Shown: positions 1 through 13,499 of the stretch, piece by piece
Position numbering within the stretch: position 1 is the stretch's first letter
Layout of the letters: each line of letters opens with the position of its first letter
DNA from: Epiperipatus broadwayi
Taxonomy: Eukaryota; Onychophora; Udeonychophora; Euonychophora; Peripatidae
Assembly (NCBI GenBank): GCA_028023455.1
Contig: JAQFVV010006305.1
Location: 3,651,001 to 3,715,000 of the forward strand
Length of the DNA stretch: 64,000 nt
Reading direction: 5' to 3'
Program-made: the position numbers and the translations under genes
Notes under the pieces: generated by a model
What the model was told of the DNA's origin: nothing
Database searches by the model: none
What the model saw: only the letters and a program-made list of their open reading frames with translations

Positions 1-120
1 ATATGCAGATTTGAGGTCCAAAAACATCTTTCAACTTTCATTTGTAAGTCTCGTTGTGGCTGACGACGGAAATGTTCACTTCATAAAGGCAAGCTTGTTT
101 GAGGGATTCCAAATGACCTT

Positions 121-1950
121 CATCAAATGTAAAAAATAAAAGTAACTTCAATTTTTATTTTAAACATACATCCCTTCTTCTCCCAATCATGATTGCCGTT
201 GGCAATCAAATGTAAAATAAAAGAAGTAACTAAAATTTTTATTTAAACATAGCCCAAAAAACCCTTCTTCTCCCAATAATTGTTGTTGTCGGCAATCAGA
301 CGTTCAAATAAAAAAAGTGTCATTAATTATTCTTTAATCAAGTAGAAAAAAAAAACCCTCCCACTAATTGTCATCAGCAATTAAATGTAAACCAATCAAA
401 GTAAGACTGCAAATTATTAGTTAAACATAACCCAAATTACTATTTGAACATACACCGAAAAAGACCCGCTCTTGTCAATCAAAATTAAAAAAACAACAAC
501 TATTATTGTCCCATTGTCAAACTGAATATTATTTGGGAAAACCAAATAATTTATAAATTGGGAAAAAAAAGTCATATCGGTTGTCAATCAAATGGTAACC
601 GATAAAAGTCACTTAAATTTTGATTTAAACATACACACAAACAAACAAAAATGCAAAACCCTTTCTCCCAATAATTGTTGTCGGCAATCAAATGTAAAAA
701 ATAAAAGTAATGTACAATAATTCTTTAATCGTCCACAAAAACACCCCTTCCACTAATTGTTGTCGGAAATCAAATGTAAAGCACTAAAAGTAAGGTAAAC
801 CAATTATTTTTTAAACGTAACCCAAATTACTATTTGAACATACACCAAAAAAAGACCTGCTCTTGTCAATAAAAATGAAAGAAACAACAACTATTATTGT
901 CCCATTGTCAAAAATATTAGGTTTTGGGCAAAACAAAACCATAATTTATAAACGAAAAAAAAAAAGTCAAATCGGTTGTAAATCAAATATAACCGATAAA
1001 AGTAACTTCAATTTTGATTTAAATGGACACAAAAAAAAACTTCCTTTCTCCCAATAATTGTTGTTCGCAATGAAATGTAAAATAAAAGGAAGGTAAATTA
1101 GTATTTAATCATCACCCAAAAACACCCACCCCTCTCACTAATTATTGTCAGCAATCAAATGGACACCACCACTAAAAGTAATGTAAACTACTATTCTTTA
1201 AACGGTTACACCCCTTCTCCCAATAATTGTTGTCTACAATTATACACACAAAAAACACCCATCCCAATAATTAGTGTCGGCAGTCAAATGTAAACCGATC
1301 AAAGTAAGACCGTAACTTATTATTTAAATGTAACCCAAATTACTATTTGAACCTACACCAAAAAACACCCTCTTGTCAATAAAAAATTAAACAACAACTA
1401 TTATTGTCCCATTGTCAAAATATTTATTTGTAGAACCAAAACCATAATTTATAAATGAAAGGGAGTCAAATCGGTTGTCAATCAAATGTAAACTGATAAA
1501 AGTAACAGTTTTAATTTTTATTTAAACATACACACATACACACGAAAAAAAACCACTTCTCCCAATAATTGTTGTTGGCAATCAAATGTAAACCTATAAA
1601 AGTAACATAAATTATTATTTAATCATACACAAAATCACCCCTCCCACTAATTGTTGTCGGCAATCAAATGGAAACCTATTAAAGTAACGTCAATTATTAT
1701 TTAAAGATCCATCAAAAAACCCGTTCTCTCTTAAATTTTGGCAATCCAATTTTACAAAAACAGTAATACTATTTAAAAAAAATACAAATTACTATTTGAA
1801 CACACATCAAAAAGACCCTCTTGTCAATAAAATTAACAAAAAAAATCAACTATTATTATTCCATCATCAAAAATATTATTTGGGAAAAATAATTCAGAAA
1901 CGAAAGAAAGTAAACTTTGTAAATAAACAAAAAAAGTCAATATTAATAGA
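121..1950. repeat. Decayed higher-order satellite (about 85-nt subunits in 390-510-nt super-units)
   Basis: A short sentence-like block (CCCAATAATTGTTGTCGGCA, then ATCAAATGTAAA, AAAAGTAA and TTTAAACATACAC) recurs roughly every 85 nt through the whole stretch. A different block, starting CAAATTACTATTTGAAC and running through CTCTTGTCAAT, ACAACTATTATTG and CATAATTTATAAA, occurs only four times, near 431, 821, 1334 and 1784. The two together give a larger unit with spacings near 390, 513 and 450. That is the layout of a higher-order repeat that has aged by substitution and indels. No open reading frame of note lies in it. The short open stretch at 863-1057 is a by-product of the repeat. The array fades out near 1950, and the left side may continue beyond the window. 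Confidence 0.8.
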
Positions 1951-4900
1951 GAATCGCTAGCCCAAGAACTTTATATTAATGTGTTTTTGGTTAGAAATCA
2001 TGCCACCCATGGCTGACACAAAGGATCAGATGAGAACCATTTATTTTTATTGTGATGTTTCTTTAAAAGCTAAAAATATAGAATTATAGTAAATAAAAGA
2101 AGGAACAATTAGAAATTACAAGATAATAATTTATTTTAAAATTATCATAATAGTAATATATTTTAAGCAAAAATATTTATTATTAAACTTTATATTTAAA
2201 TTCAATTAATAATATATATTAAAATTATAATTAATATTTTAGTCTTAAAGAAATGATTTAAATTAGTTTCATTTGTAAAATATTTATTGATTTTAATTAT
2301 TTCAAATAGAGACAGAAAAATATTTATTTGAAAGTTGTAATAGTTGACATGGGTTATTGACCAATGAGATTTAAGTAAGTAGTTTTCTAAAGTCACTTTA
2401 TCCCAGGGTTTTTAAGAGAAAGAGAGAGAGATCAATTGATCAGATATACAGATTCATGAAAAAACTACAGCAGGGAGCTGTTTCAATTTAATTTCTTGGT
2501 AAAAAATTATAAAAGTTTAAAAATATTTAAAGTGTTAATTGATAAAATATTTAAAAAGCTGTCTAAAAATATAATACCTTTTATAGCAATTGTTAATGTC
2601 ATAGAGTAAGTTCAAACCAATTTCTTTATTATAACCTAATTGCAATCCTGATTGTCTGCTTATAACTAAGATGATATCTAAAATAAGTTTAAAAGAAAAA
2701 CCAATGTTGCTATTATTATTTGGGATAATCATGAAAAAAAAAGACAACTACATTTCCTTAAAGAAAGATATATCTGTATTCACATAAGAAAACATTCATT
2801 TATTTCTGTCAAATTAAATAATTTTATTAGTCATATATTAAAAATGAGAAGCAAGTCAAAATCTGTAAAAATAAATTTTAAAACTTGTAAAAATATTTCA
2901 TCAGGATGTTAAAAATAATGACTTAGTTAAGAATAATAAGTCTAATTAAAATTAATATTCTGTTTGAATTGAACAATTGACATGTGATAAATAGCTTGAA
3001 AAATTTTAAAGAAAATATTTAGCATATATTTAATAATAAAAAACAGATAAAAGATGAATTAATATTTCTTATGTTTTAATAGGAGGTAAAATGTTATTAT
3101 ATTTTTATAAGAAAGGAACAATAAAATGGGAAGAATAATCGAAAAAGACTGTTTAACTTTTTAATAGTAGATGACAGTCATGAAGATGAATAATACAGAG
3201 AGTGAAATGAATTTATTCATATGTACTTAAATTTTGTGAGATTAATAAGTGACAGGAAAGGAAAGAAATAAGTGAAGTAAACTTATTGTTGAATTAGTTA
3301 AACATATTTTAAAGTTTTGCAATGTGGGAAAATAATGTGAAGTTGTATTGAGAAGATTTGTTAAACTCTTTCATTAATGTATTTTTCAAGAGTATAATTA
3401 TGTGCATGTAACTTTAAACTACAACAAAGAAGGATGTATCCAATTCAGAACTTTTGTCCAGTTATGTTGTGTTTGTTTGTCAAACAGTAAATGTACATGT
3501 TTTGTAACAGAAGGAAAATATGAGAAGCACCAATATCTATTGAGTTACCATAGCAGTATTAAATTAGGCATTGAATATGTTAATTTAAAAAACAACACCA
3601 GAGAAAAGGATTTTAATTTTAAATTTCTTATTAATATATATTTTTTGTTTGATGTAAAAAATAAATGCTAGATGTTATACTTAGAAATAATTAAATAAGT
3701 TTTATGTGCAATCTGGTATATAAGGTTAAAAGGTATTAAACTTTTTATTATTCATTTTTGTTTAAAAAAAGGATGCTCAAAGATATGAATAGAGTATATA
3801 TGAGTTACAACGTGAAAGTGTGTGTGTGCGTGGGGGGGAGGTATAACATTTTAACTTTATATTTTAATAGTATATATTTTAAAAAAATGAGTGTGATAAA
3901 ATGTGTTGTAGAAATGCTTCAAATTTATTATCAAAAAGTATATTTGATAAAGGGAAATAAACTAGTGGTGAGAAATAAAAAATTATAGGATTCTATACAA
4001 ATAATAATAAATATATTATAAAATGTAATGTTATTTATCAGAATAAGAAAAAAGTGAATGTTAATGTAAAAAAAAATAATCACGATCTCATTTGTTATAA
4101 ATAAAATTTAAAAAAGTATCACATTGATGATCTCAAATTTAGATAAAAAATATTTAATGAGAAGATTGGATTATACTATTGGTCCAGAGGAAGTATAATA
4201 ATAGATGCTGAAGACATAGTAGAGATAGATGAGTTGAAATTCCAGAATAGGATATAAAAATATTATTCTAAAGAACTGATTGAATAGTTGAATGGGATTA
4301 ATTTCCGCAATACCCATGTAGTTTATTAGAAAGAGATGGAAGAATTTTCAGCAAAGACATGAGTGTCGTATATACTGTAAGTGTTTGCTGAATAAACCAG
4401 GGTAAAATTGTGGTAAAATCACTAGGAAAATGATTACTTGCCAAAATATGACACCTCATAAATAAAGAAAACTTCCACCCCTCTATTATGATATAGTATT
4501 TTTGATAAAATCAGTTTCTTATCTATGAAGTTTTAAGGTAATTAAAAATATAGTAGACATTGAAAGTGGACTAAATATTTTAAGAATTTTATAGTTTTTC
4601 TTCCTAAGTTTTGACATATTAGCTTAAAAGTAGCAAGACTATATACAGAATACATATTTTATATTTGAATAAAATCTGAATCAATTATTATATGAGTAAT
4701 GATACCTAGGATCAAAGATAAATAAAAAATATATGTCTGAGATAGAGAATAAATGTATAACATGAATTACATTATATAAAAAAGAATCCTTAATTTCACA
4801 ATTTATTTTGAATATATTATCAATATTGTTCTTTTTTTTTTTGTAACATTACCACAGCAGGAATAATTTTTGTTGATAAGATTATAGTGCAATATTTTTA

Positions 4901-7900
4901 ATCAAATTCTGAATATGAAATATAATTTAATTATTATAATTTTATTAAAATATTTGGAGTTACAAAAATATTAGAGAAAGATGACTAAGAAGATAACCAC
5001 CAGATAACTCATGAAATTTAAAACTATATAATATTAGTATAAAAGCATACATGATGGTAAGAAGAATGAACTTATTATTTTAAAAGAACTAGATACCGAA
5101 TATGGGCAGGGTTCAAATATATAGAATAATTATTTTGTCTATTTCTGATGAATGTAAATAATTTTATTGTAAATGTATAAACAGTTAAATGATTATTTTG
5201 TTAGTGAATTATTTATCATAATGTGTATAGCTGTTTGTTGTTCATTATTAATTGTTGTATATAAATGAATATTTTGTTTTAAATTTTGTATTAGTAATTT
5301 CATTGCATTTTAGAGTCATTTCCATCACAAGGTCATAAATCAATAAAGTGCATTATCCACACAGAATTATACATAGCATACATTGACTACATGCTTTATC
5401 TGAAGAGTTATATTTAAGAATTTATAATTGACACATTAATTACCAATTGCTTTTAAAGGATAACTATATTAAAGGGAGTTTGTAGTATTTAAAATTTTTT
5501 TAGATATAAAAGAATCTTGAAGATTTATTTGAAAAAATATTAAATAATAAAAGAATTAATAAATCAAATTTTGCATTACAGATATATATTCGTACACACA
5601 TATTCACACACAAAGTTAAACAAACTAATAATTAAGAAAGTTTTTAATTCTAACTGATTTTTAATGTATATATGAAGATAAATCTTTTATTTCTTTTTTT
5701 GTTTTTCATATAAAATAATCCTCATCTATGTCAATTAAATAATATTTTTTTATCTCAAGGTTCATAAAGGTAAACATATAAAATAATGAATCATATATCA
5801 GTTTTTAAAAATCCACATCCAAGTCTTTATTTTTCTTTTTGATTTTTGTTAAATAAACTGCCATTAATTTTTTACAAAATATTATTAATGAAAGAATTAT
5901 TTTTTTCCACCTAAATACATTTTTTCTCAAATTTTGAAATTTATTTTGCCCATAACAAAAAGAAATGCAACAGAATGTTTATTGGAATATATAAATATAA
6001 AGTTATATATCAAAATTGGAAAGGAATAAAAATCCTTATGCTACTCTTCCACAAAATAATAGGTGCTGAAAAATATCTTTTTATGTATAAAATTATTGTT
6101 GTAAAGAATTATTATTATTTTCTGATTATTATTATGAAGGTTATATATAAAAGGAAAGGTTTTTTTTTTTGCTTCTTTAGCAAAATTAAGCTAAGAGCAA
6201 GAGAAAAATAAATTGCATCTATGATAAGATTTCTGATTTTATTTTCTTTCTAAAGTTTCAGTAAAAGTCCTTATAAAAATTTATAAATAAATAAGTTACA
6301 GTTTTACTATATAACTTCTGATTGGGCATTTAAATTTCCAGGTAATCTTTGAATACTCATATAAATTATTTCTGCATTTTAAAATATTTGGCATATTGTT
6401 GACAATTTGACATTTTTACACAAGGTCATCATATACAATAAAACTTGCAGTGCTGTATATTTTCCCATTTCAATTAATACTTTATAGTTGATTTAGGATG
6501 ATTAATACTAGAAAAGCATGGAAAGCAATATTCAGGATACCATTTTAGGACTGAGACAGACAACCTGAAGGTTTTTTGCCTTATTTATTTATGGCTTCTT
6601 TACCATTATCATATATTTAACATTAATGTTTTTCTGGTGATGTAGTAGCTAAAGTATGAGCTTTTATGCAAACTATCTCTGTTGTAGAGAGGAAACCAGT
6701 AAAAATATAACACAGACAAACTTCCTCCTACAGTTGGAAAAAGAATAGATGAATTAGGCTGTCCTTTTCATCTTTATATAACTTTATGAGATATCTTTCT
6801 TTTTTTATCCTATTTTTACACCTTATATGAAAATGAAAAATAAGTTTAGATTATTTATCACTTCCATATGTCAACTAGTCTTAATGTAATTAGTTATCTT
6901 GTTTCTCAAAAAAATAAATGAAGTAAATCTTATACTGACTTAAAACTGTAAAACAAACCTTACTCAATTAAAATTTTTTTGAAGGAATATTGTTTAGAAC
7001 AAAATTTAAACTTTTTCCATTAGTTAAATTAATGTTGAAAATATAAATTTTCTCAAACATTTAAACATGCTAATAATTTAATGTGGCTTTGTGTGTAAAT
7101 GTGTGGACAAACAATAAATTAAGAATTAAATTTTTATCATTAAGTTTAATCAAAATTATATTTATTACCAAATAAACTGAGCTTTAAATCAATCTCTTTT
7201 TGACCAACTTTATAATGCTCTGTTTTTTTCTTCTGCCTGATTATATATAAGATCAGAGCATTAATTCAATTACTTTATAATGTAGAAAAATCAAAAAATT
7301 ACTCATCAGAATATATATGTTTAAAGGATAATTTTCTATCATTAAATGCTTTGGAGTGTAACCTATATCGCATTGAGATAGTGATTTTATTTTTATATCA
7401 GTATTATAACTTAGATTAGCTTGTTGTTAGAATGTAAAAATATCACATAGAGATTTCTATATAAAAGCCTGATTTAATATGGTTTAATATTGGTCAAGTC
7501 AGAGTTGTGCAAACTCATTTTTATTTAAACCTTAACTGATTCAATAAACATCAGATGTAATTAAATCAGTCTGCTGAAATATCATGTATGAGAATTTAGG
7601 TTTTTTTTTTGGTAGTGGCAATGCAAAATGAAGATTAACAGTATTAATATAAATATAAAAATATTTAAATTTACAACAAATATTCTAATGAAAAGATAAT
7701 AAAATAAGATTTATAATAATCAGTTGTGTAGATGTAAGCATTAATCAGAGTGTTGGTTGAATTATTCATTCAGTCTAGCATAATATAAAATCACAATATT
7801 GACATAGAAGATCAATTAGAGTCCAAGGTAATTGTAAAAAAGAATTCTTCTTGAAAGGCATATGCCCTTCAGATTGATTGATTGATTTATTAATTTATGC

Positions 7901-7988
7901 AGTATTCAAATAAATAATTAAACTAAAGTTCTGATTGATGTCTGCACCAAAATTGATTAAATATTTATTTAATAATACTATTAAATAA

Positions 7989-7990
<2 letters not shown>
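1951..7990. other. AT-rich desert, no gene seen
   Basis: About 6 kb of AT-rich sequence with scattered homopolymer runs and short open stretches under 90 codons, none with a recognisable motif. I see no RNA gene, no clear inverted repeat and no transposon remnant here. Exons too short or too diverged to see by eye could still be present. Confidence 0.6.
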
Positions 7991-7993
<3 letters not shown>

Positions 7994-8047
<54 letters not shown>

Positions 8048-8048
8048 A
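7994..8048. repeat. (TA)n-(TG)n compound microsatellite
   Basis: About 19 TA repeats pass directly into about 9 TG repeats, a common composite in animal genomes. Confidence 0.95.
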
Positions 8049-8177
8049 ATGCTTGAGTTTAACTTATTGCAATTGTTTAAATATAATTTAATTGACCTCT
8101 AATGTCAGTAAATGACAATATATTTTTAAAGATAAAAGAGATACCTCTTAAAACTAATTAATAATTACTTAATAGTA

Positions 8178-8178
8178 T

Positions 8179-8243
<65 letters not shown>
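8178..8243. repeat. (TA)n microsatellite
   Basis: An almost pure TA run broken once by a TACA step and once by a TTA slip. Confidence 0.95.
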
Positions 8244-10247
8244 GTAACATGATAAAAAAGTGATGATGCTGGGACAATCTAATCTGAATAAAACATAGCT
8301 CAATCATTGAATGCCATTTTGTAATGGACTATTAATTATAATATGGCATGATAATATAAAAAAACTTTACTATGTCTCAGAATTAAGATGTCATTCATAA
8401 TAATATAGATCTAGCCTAAATGTGGAATGTCATTTTATAACAACCCTAAAGTTGATTTGATATTTTATAATAATTGCCACTTGTACTTGTAACTCCTTTG
8501 TCACAATAATATTTTCTATCTGACTACCTCTCTACATTTATTCAATCAACATTTGTTATAAAGAAATGCCCTTAAGATTTATATTCTTTATCACAGAGCA
8601 AAAAAAAAACATGCATAAACAAATAGCAACTCTGTTAAAACTTGTGTAAATTTATCTAGCTCAATTATTGATCACACTAGGCAATAACAATATTCCCCAT
8701 GCATAATTAGTTAGATTTTCCACTACACTATCATAAAATACTAACAATCTTTATTAAAATCTAATTTATTCAGATTATATTTAAAACGAAATAAAGCAAA
8801 TGAGATCATCACTTCAGACATCAACAAATCGATTCACAATTCCAAAGTAAACTGCAATACGCAGTGAAATCATATATCACTGGCCTAAACAATGATGTGT
8901 GCTTAAGATATCTATTTGATTGATAACTGAATAAAACTAAATTTGAATCAATAAATAACCAAATTGGGACATACTTTACTAATCTAATATTTACAGTAAT
9001 GCAAATTTACTTTAATATTTAATGACATTCTATTTAAATCAACTAGTTTCTAAATAATTATAATTATATTTTGAGAAGGATTTCTAAACTACACAATATT
9101 TATGTTTAAGTGAAATAAACTGTTGCTCAGCTTTATATCTAATTTAATAAAACATTAAATATAATATAAACATTTCATTCATACCCTATATTAGATCAAC
9201 ATGCAATTATTGCTTCAGTTATATTCTAAAATGAAACATTCCACAAAAATTTATTATCAATAAATATATTAGACAATTTCACATTACCCAATCATATTAT
9301 ATAAAATATACTGTAGGTTTGTATTGGATTTTACTGACTTACAATCAATTAAACTATATATAACAATAATTGGCAGATATCCAAGTCAAAGATAATATCA
9401 GTTCTACTAGTTAATAAAATTTATGACCTCCACTTCAAAAAAATTTAATAAGGTAATTAAGACAGATCATTTTGACTAAAGATAAAATAAAAATCTGTTA
9501 TGAGTTTTGTAACTGACAAGATAAGCAAATAAATAGTCAATTCTGAACTAATGAAATTATTTCTACTAGTAATATTGACCTAGATAAGTAAACAAATATT
9601 TAAATGCAGTAATACATATAAAATTTATATGTAATCGGATTTAAAAAAATTGATGTATAAGATATATACACATATCTAATTTAATTCTATTTCACTTACC
9701 AAAATGGGTTTAAGCTTGGAACAAACTTTAAGTACCAAAATTACATTACATTATACATTCAAAAGAAATAATTAGACAAATTCACCAGATTTTAAATCAA
9801 CTCTAAATTTATTGGTATATAATAAAAAACTATAACAGTAATAACAAAAATATAACAGAACAAACAGTCAATGTTTGCAATAGACTAAAATCAATAAAAT
9901 AATAATAAAATCTATGTGTTTGGAAGAAAAAAAATGTATTGCAAGACAATAATACCATACATAGAATGGAAGAAGAGATTTTAAATAGCACATACCATTA
10001 TAAAAAAAAATGTGATCAAATAAAAATTGATCTATATTTATTCATTAATGTAATCTCTAAATAGTTAAATTAAAAAAAATATATTTAATCCCTTTTCTAT
10101 CTGAATTTCCAAGTGAAATCTTTATCATACAAAAAAATTAAATATTTAAAAGCATCTAGTCATATTAACTTATATCATTAGATCCGAGCTTAAATAATAA
10201 CAAAAATGAATCTCTCTGACCTTGCCATTGTATAAATTCTATCATAC

Positions 10248-10250
<3 letters not shown>
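8244..10250. other. AT-rich stretch, nothing recognised
   Basis: No open frame over 60 codons, no recognised repeat and no RNA gene. Base composition is the same as in the flanking desert. Confidence 0.55.
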
Positions 10251-10282
<32 letters not shown>

Positions 10283-10289
10283 AAAACAT

Positions 10290-10334
<45 letters not shown>

Positions 10335-10350
10335 ACCTATGTTTTTAAAA
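10251..10350. repeat. TA microsatellite with 15-bp inverted flanks
   Basis: Two TA runs are separated by a TTTAAAAACATAGG word at about 10279-10292. Its reverse complement, CCTATGTTTTTAAA, lies at about 10336-10350, so the second TA run forms the loop of a hairpin. This may be a very small fold-back element swollen by TA growth. Confidence 0.7.
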
Positions 10351-10677
10351 TAAAATGTAAACACTACTTTTCTTTTAACAAAAAAAAATATATGTATAGA
10401 AATCATACCACCTCTAAGTGAAAGTCTGTCCATTTTCACTCACTGTCCATGGATCCATCATAGTTTTTCATATTCTTTATCTCCAATCCTAAAGTTTAGA
10501 GATGATTTTCCTTTGAGTAAAGAAGATAAATATGAGTGATAACTAATGCAGATTTGAATCCATTATTTTTGCATCTGAATTTCAATATTTTCTTTTTAAA
10601 CATATAAATGTATCCAAGCATTTAAAATAATAGATACTTATTCAATGCAAAATTACATATCACTGGCTTTAATTTAC

Positions 10678-10824
10678 TTTTTTCATTGACAGTAATGTGC
10701 AAAGATAATTCCTTTAATGACACAATCCAGTTATAATCAAGTGAAGAATAAATACTAGCCTTTTCTTCTTTCCGAATTATGAAAGTGAAGTTTAAATTTA
10801 ACCAATCTTGTAAAATTCCTTGAT
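10678..10824 (-). CDS. Candidate internal coding exon of unknown gene
   Basis: On the minus strand a good acceptor (pyrimidine-rich run ending TATTTCAG) precedes 147 nt of open frame, and a GTAAAT donor follows. The encoded segment runs from DQGILQDWLNLNFTF to LKELSLHITVNEK. It is less biased to Lys/Asn/Ile than random open stretches nearby. The exon would begin and end in phase 1, so it could be skipped without a frame change. I do not recognise the protein. No partner exon was found close by. In a sequence this AT-rich a chance open frame between a chance AG and GT is quite possible. Confidence 0.3.
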
Positions 10825-10849
10825 CTGAAATATGACATACATGGACACA

Positions 10850-12705
10850 CAATGGGGTTTGTATCCATCACAAATAAATAAATGAAATTGTGGATTTTTA
10901 ATCATGAAATATTTTTATATAGCTGACCTGCAATGCAATGCATTTTGATGGGTTTCTCTTTCCTTCACATTCTTGCATTTTCCCCTGGAATTTTATCAGC
11001 AGGCTACCCCAAATGAATGGGCAGATAGTTAAAATTTTTATTCTTCCATGAATTTATAAATTAATCACTCAACTTTCCATAGTTCTATTCCACAGTTTTG
11101 CATGTTTTGGCTAATTCACCCTCTAGTGAATTTTTCCGTAAGTATTATACATTAAAATGCATGTAAAATAATATATTTTATTATAAAAAAATTTCACTAA
11201 AAAAAGATTGCATAATTGGGAAATTTAAAATTCCCACTCTAACAATAGACATAAGCCCTATCCTGAGATGTTCAGCTATTGTCTGTTGCCAAGGCTGTAA
11301 AATGTTTAGCATTTTATAACATTGTAGTTTCAATGACCCAAAAATGTGTTTATTTGTGAATTTATTACTGTTTTAGATATTTTTAAAAAATAATTTACAC
11401 TATATTTATTATATATTAAGAAATATAAATTATTAAAAACTTATTTTGATTTGAAATACTTTATTTTTAAAAATAAAACATTATGTTAGTAGCTAATGTA
11501 AAATATGGCCTGAAGCAAATTACAAGAGTAGCTTTATGTAAACAATCTAATTTATATTTACGAGTAAGAAAATATCACAATTTTACAATAAATATTCAAA
11601 AACTTAAACTTTTAAAGCATAATTCATTAGATATAAGAGAAATAAATAATTATTCATTTTGATGCTTAAAAATAATAAGAATTAATAAATATTTTGTTGA
11701 TTTTATAAACTGAAAATAATCTTTCTTTATAAACAAAGATGTGTAAAGTTTTTGTTTTGATTGCTATCTCATTTTTTTAATATTTACAGAAACAAAATGT
11801 GAACATTTAAAACTTATTTCAGCAGTAAACAAAAACATCTATCAAATGCAATAAAATTTATTATTTTGTAATATTCATCATTGTATAAAATAAGTATTAT
11901 TTTATCTTTTCAAACACATGAAATCCTTTCCAGTAATTCCAATTATTATCTGTTTTGATTCACTATTCATTTAATTGTTTAAGGAACACAATAAATATAT
12001 TAATAATTCTCTTGCATAGAGCATTGCATAACATTCTCCCATTTTATTATAGAAATCTTCAAGATACTTTTATTTTAAGTTGTTACAAAACTTCATGAAA
12101 CACCATGTCCCTGAAGATCAATTCTTATTTTGATTTAACCTTCCATGACTAGCCTTAAAATTCACTAATACTTTTTTAATATAATATTTATTAAAATTTG
12201 GCTTACTAAAATGCAGAATGGAAAAAAAGAACAAGAAAAAAAAAACAATTTTAAAACACAGGTATTTTCTACATTTTTTTCTAATGATGCAATATCGATA
12301 TCACTACCTGAATACAGTATCTAATGATCAACTCAATTTTACAACTTTTGACTATAAAGAATTATTCTTTCACTTAAATGATGTCAGCATTCTTGAACAA
12401 AATGTTTTATTTCAAACTTTTAGAAATAAATATTTTAAAACAAAAACTATTAATACAATACATTTACCATCTTTTTAAAAATCATAATTTAAATAAAAAC
12501 AATCTTTGTATATTCTAATATGAAATATTATACACTTTAATTACCTATTGAAAATAATTATTATACAATAATAATAATATTTTTAAAATAATATGGTAAT
12601 AAAATTATTTAAGTAACCTGAAAAACATACATGTTTAACCATACACAAACACAGACAATACATTAATTTACCAAATTCACCACTTAATTTATTTTGTTGT
12701 AATAT
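10850..12705. other. AT-rich stretch, nothing recognised
   Basis: Only short open stretches, the longest 86 codons at 12218-12478 and dominated by Lys, Asn, Phe and Ile as expected from composition. No repeat or RNA gene seen. Confidence 0.5.
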
Positions 12706-12708
12706 CTT

Positions 12709-12992
12709 ATATAAATATAATTTACCCACTACTTTGAAAACATTTTAACAAAAACCTTTTATTGACCTATATTCATGCACAATCATATATTTCAATTATC
12801 CTGCAGCCTTTTTCAGAGCCACTTTTATTTTAATTTTTGTAAAAGTAAAAGAATGGTTTTTTATTTTTAAAAAAATTAAAATAAAAGTGGCTCTGAAGAA
12901 GACTGTAGGGCAGTCAAAACCTAAGATTGTGCATGAATATAGATTTTTGCTAAAAAGTGTTCAATGTAGTGGATAAATTGTATTTATATAAA
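12709..12992. mobile_element. Fold-back (palindromic) element, about 285 bp
   Basis: The left half (ATATAAATATAATTTACCCA, then CATTTTAACAAAAACC, TATATTCATGCACAAT and AGCCACTTTTATTTTAATTT) is repeated as its reverse complement in the right half, ending near GTATTTATATAAA. The arms meet at an A/T-rich centre near 12845-12870. No coding capacity. Each arm holds a CTGAARA-like and a GAAA-like word around a possible short stem. This resembles a decayed hammerhead core, but the flanking stems cannot be drawn convincingly. No clear target-site duplication was found. Confidence 0.75.
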
Positions 12993-13153
12993 ATACATTA
13001 ATTTACTATTTATTAATCTACGTTTGTATGTTTATTGCTTAATGCATGCAGTAAAAAAAAATATTAATAAAATAAATCTATTGGTATGCATTTTAATTTA
13101 TACAATTTTCTATCATAAAGTATTAACCTAATTGCAACAAACAATCTACTACA

Positions 13154-13495
13154 TTAAAACAGGTAAAACTCACTATATATATATATTGCCACACACAGCA
13201 AGCAAGAATAATCAATGGATGCCAGAAAGGCTTGTGCATAAAATCCCCATCTAGTGCCTACTCATCCAATATCCCCAGACTAGTTTCTGGCTTATGGCCT
13301 TCATCAGTGAGGAGCCTTGGATCTGAGAGCACTGCATCTAGATCTTAGGATCTAATGCAACCCTCCAGTAAACACCTTTTATTTCCATTTAACTACAAAA
13401 CTATGAGTCTTAAACTGAAAACACCTTAATGTTTTCATTCCAAGCCCTGTGTGGCAATATATGTAGTGAGTTTTGCCTGTTTTAACAACAGTTAT
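13154..13495. mobile_element. Terminal-inverted-repeat element carrying a hammerhead ribozyme
   Basis: The left end TTAAAACAGGTAAAACTCAC is matched by the inverted right end, which reads GTGAGTTTTGCCTGTTTTAA. A second inverted block, TATTGCCACACA against TGTGTGGCAATA, lies just inside. The termini are therefore about 40 bp of inverted repeat around a 340-bp body. The body is non-coding. It shares long similarity with both arms of the element at 42486-42842, including AAAATCCC.ATCTAGT and CCAGACTAGTTTCT, so this is a family and not a chance hairpin. The minus strand holds an intact hammerhead fold at 13266-13320. Confidence 0.75.
13266..13320 (-). ncRNA. Type I hammerhead ribozyme (second family)
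   Basis: Read on the minus strand: CCAA, loop GGC, UCCUCA, core CUGAUGA, stem II GGC-loop CAUAA-GCC flanked by A and A, core GAAA, then CUAGUC, UGGGGA, loop UA, UUGG. Stem I is 4 bp (CCAA/UUGG) plus 6 bp with one G-U (UCCUCA/UGGGGA). Stem III is tiny and palindromic (ACUAGU). The cleavage triplet is GUC. Both conserved core boxes match the hammerhead consensus exactly. One soft spot is the A-A apposition at the base of stem II, where a G-C pair is usual. Very short stem III hammerheads often work as dimers. Self-cleavage is inferred, not shown. Confidence 0.75.
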
Positions 13496-13499
13496 ACAC

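Noticed and set aside
58-90. GCTGACGACGGAAATG as a hammerhead core
   Set aside because: No room for stem II between the two boxes and no pairing stem I.
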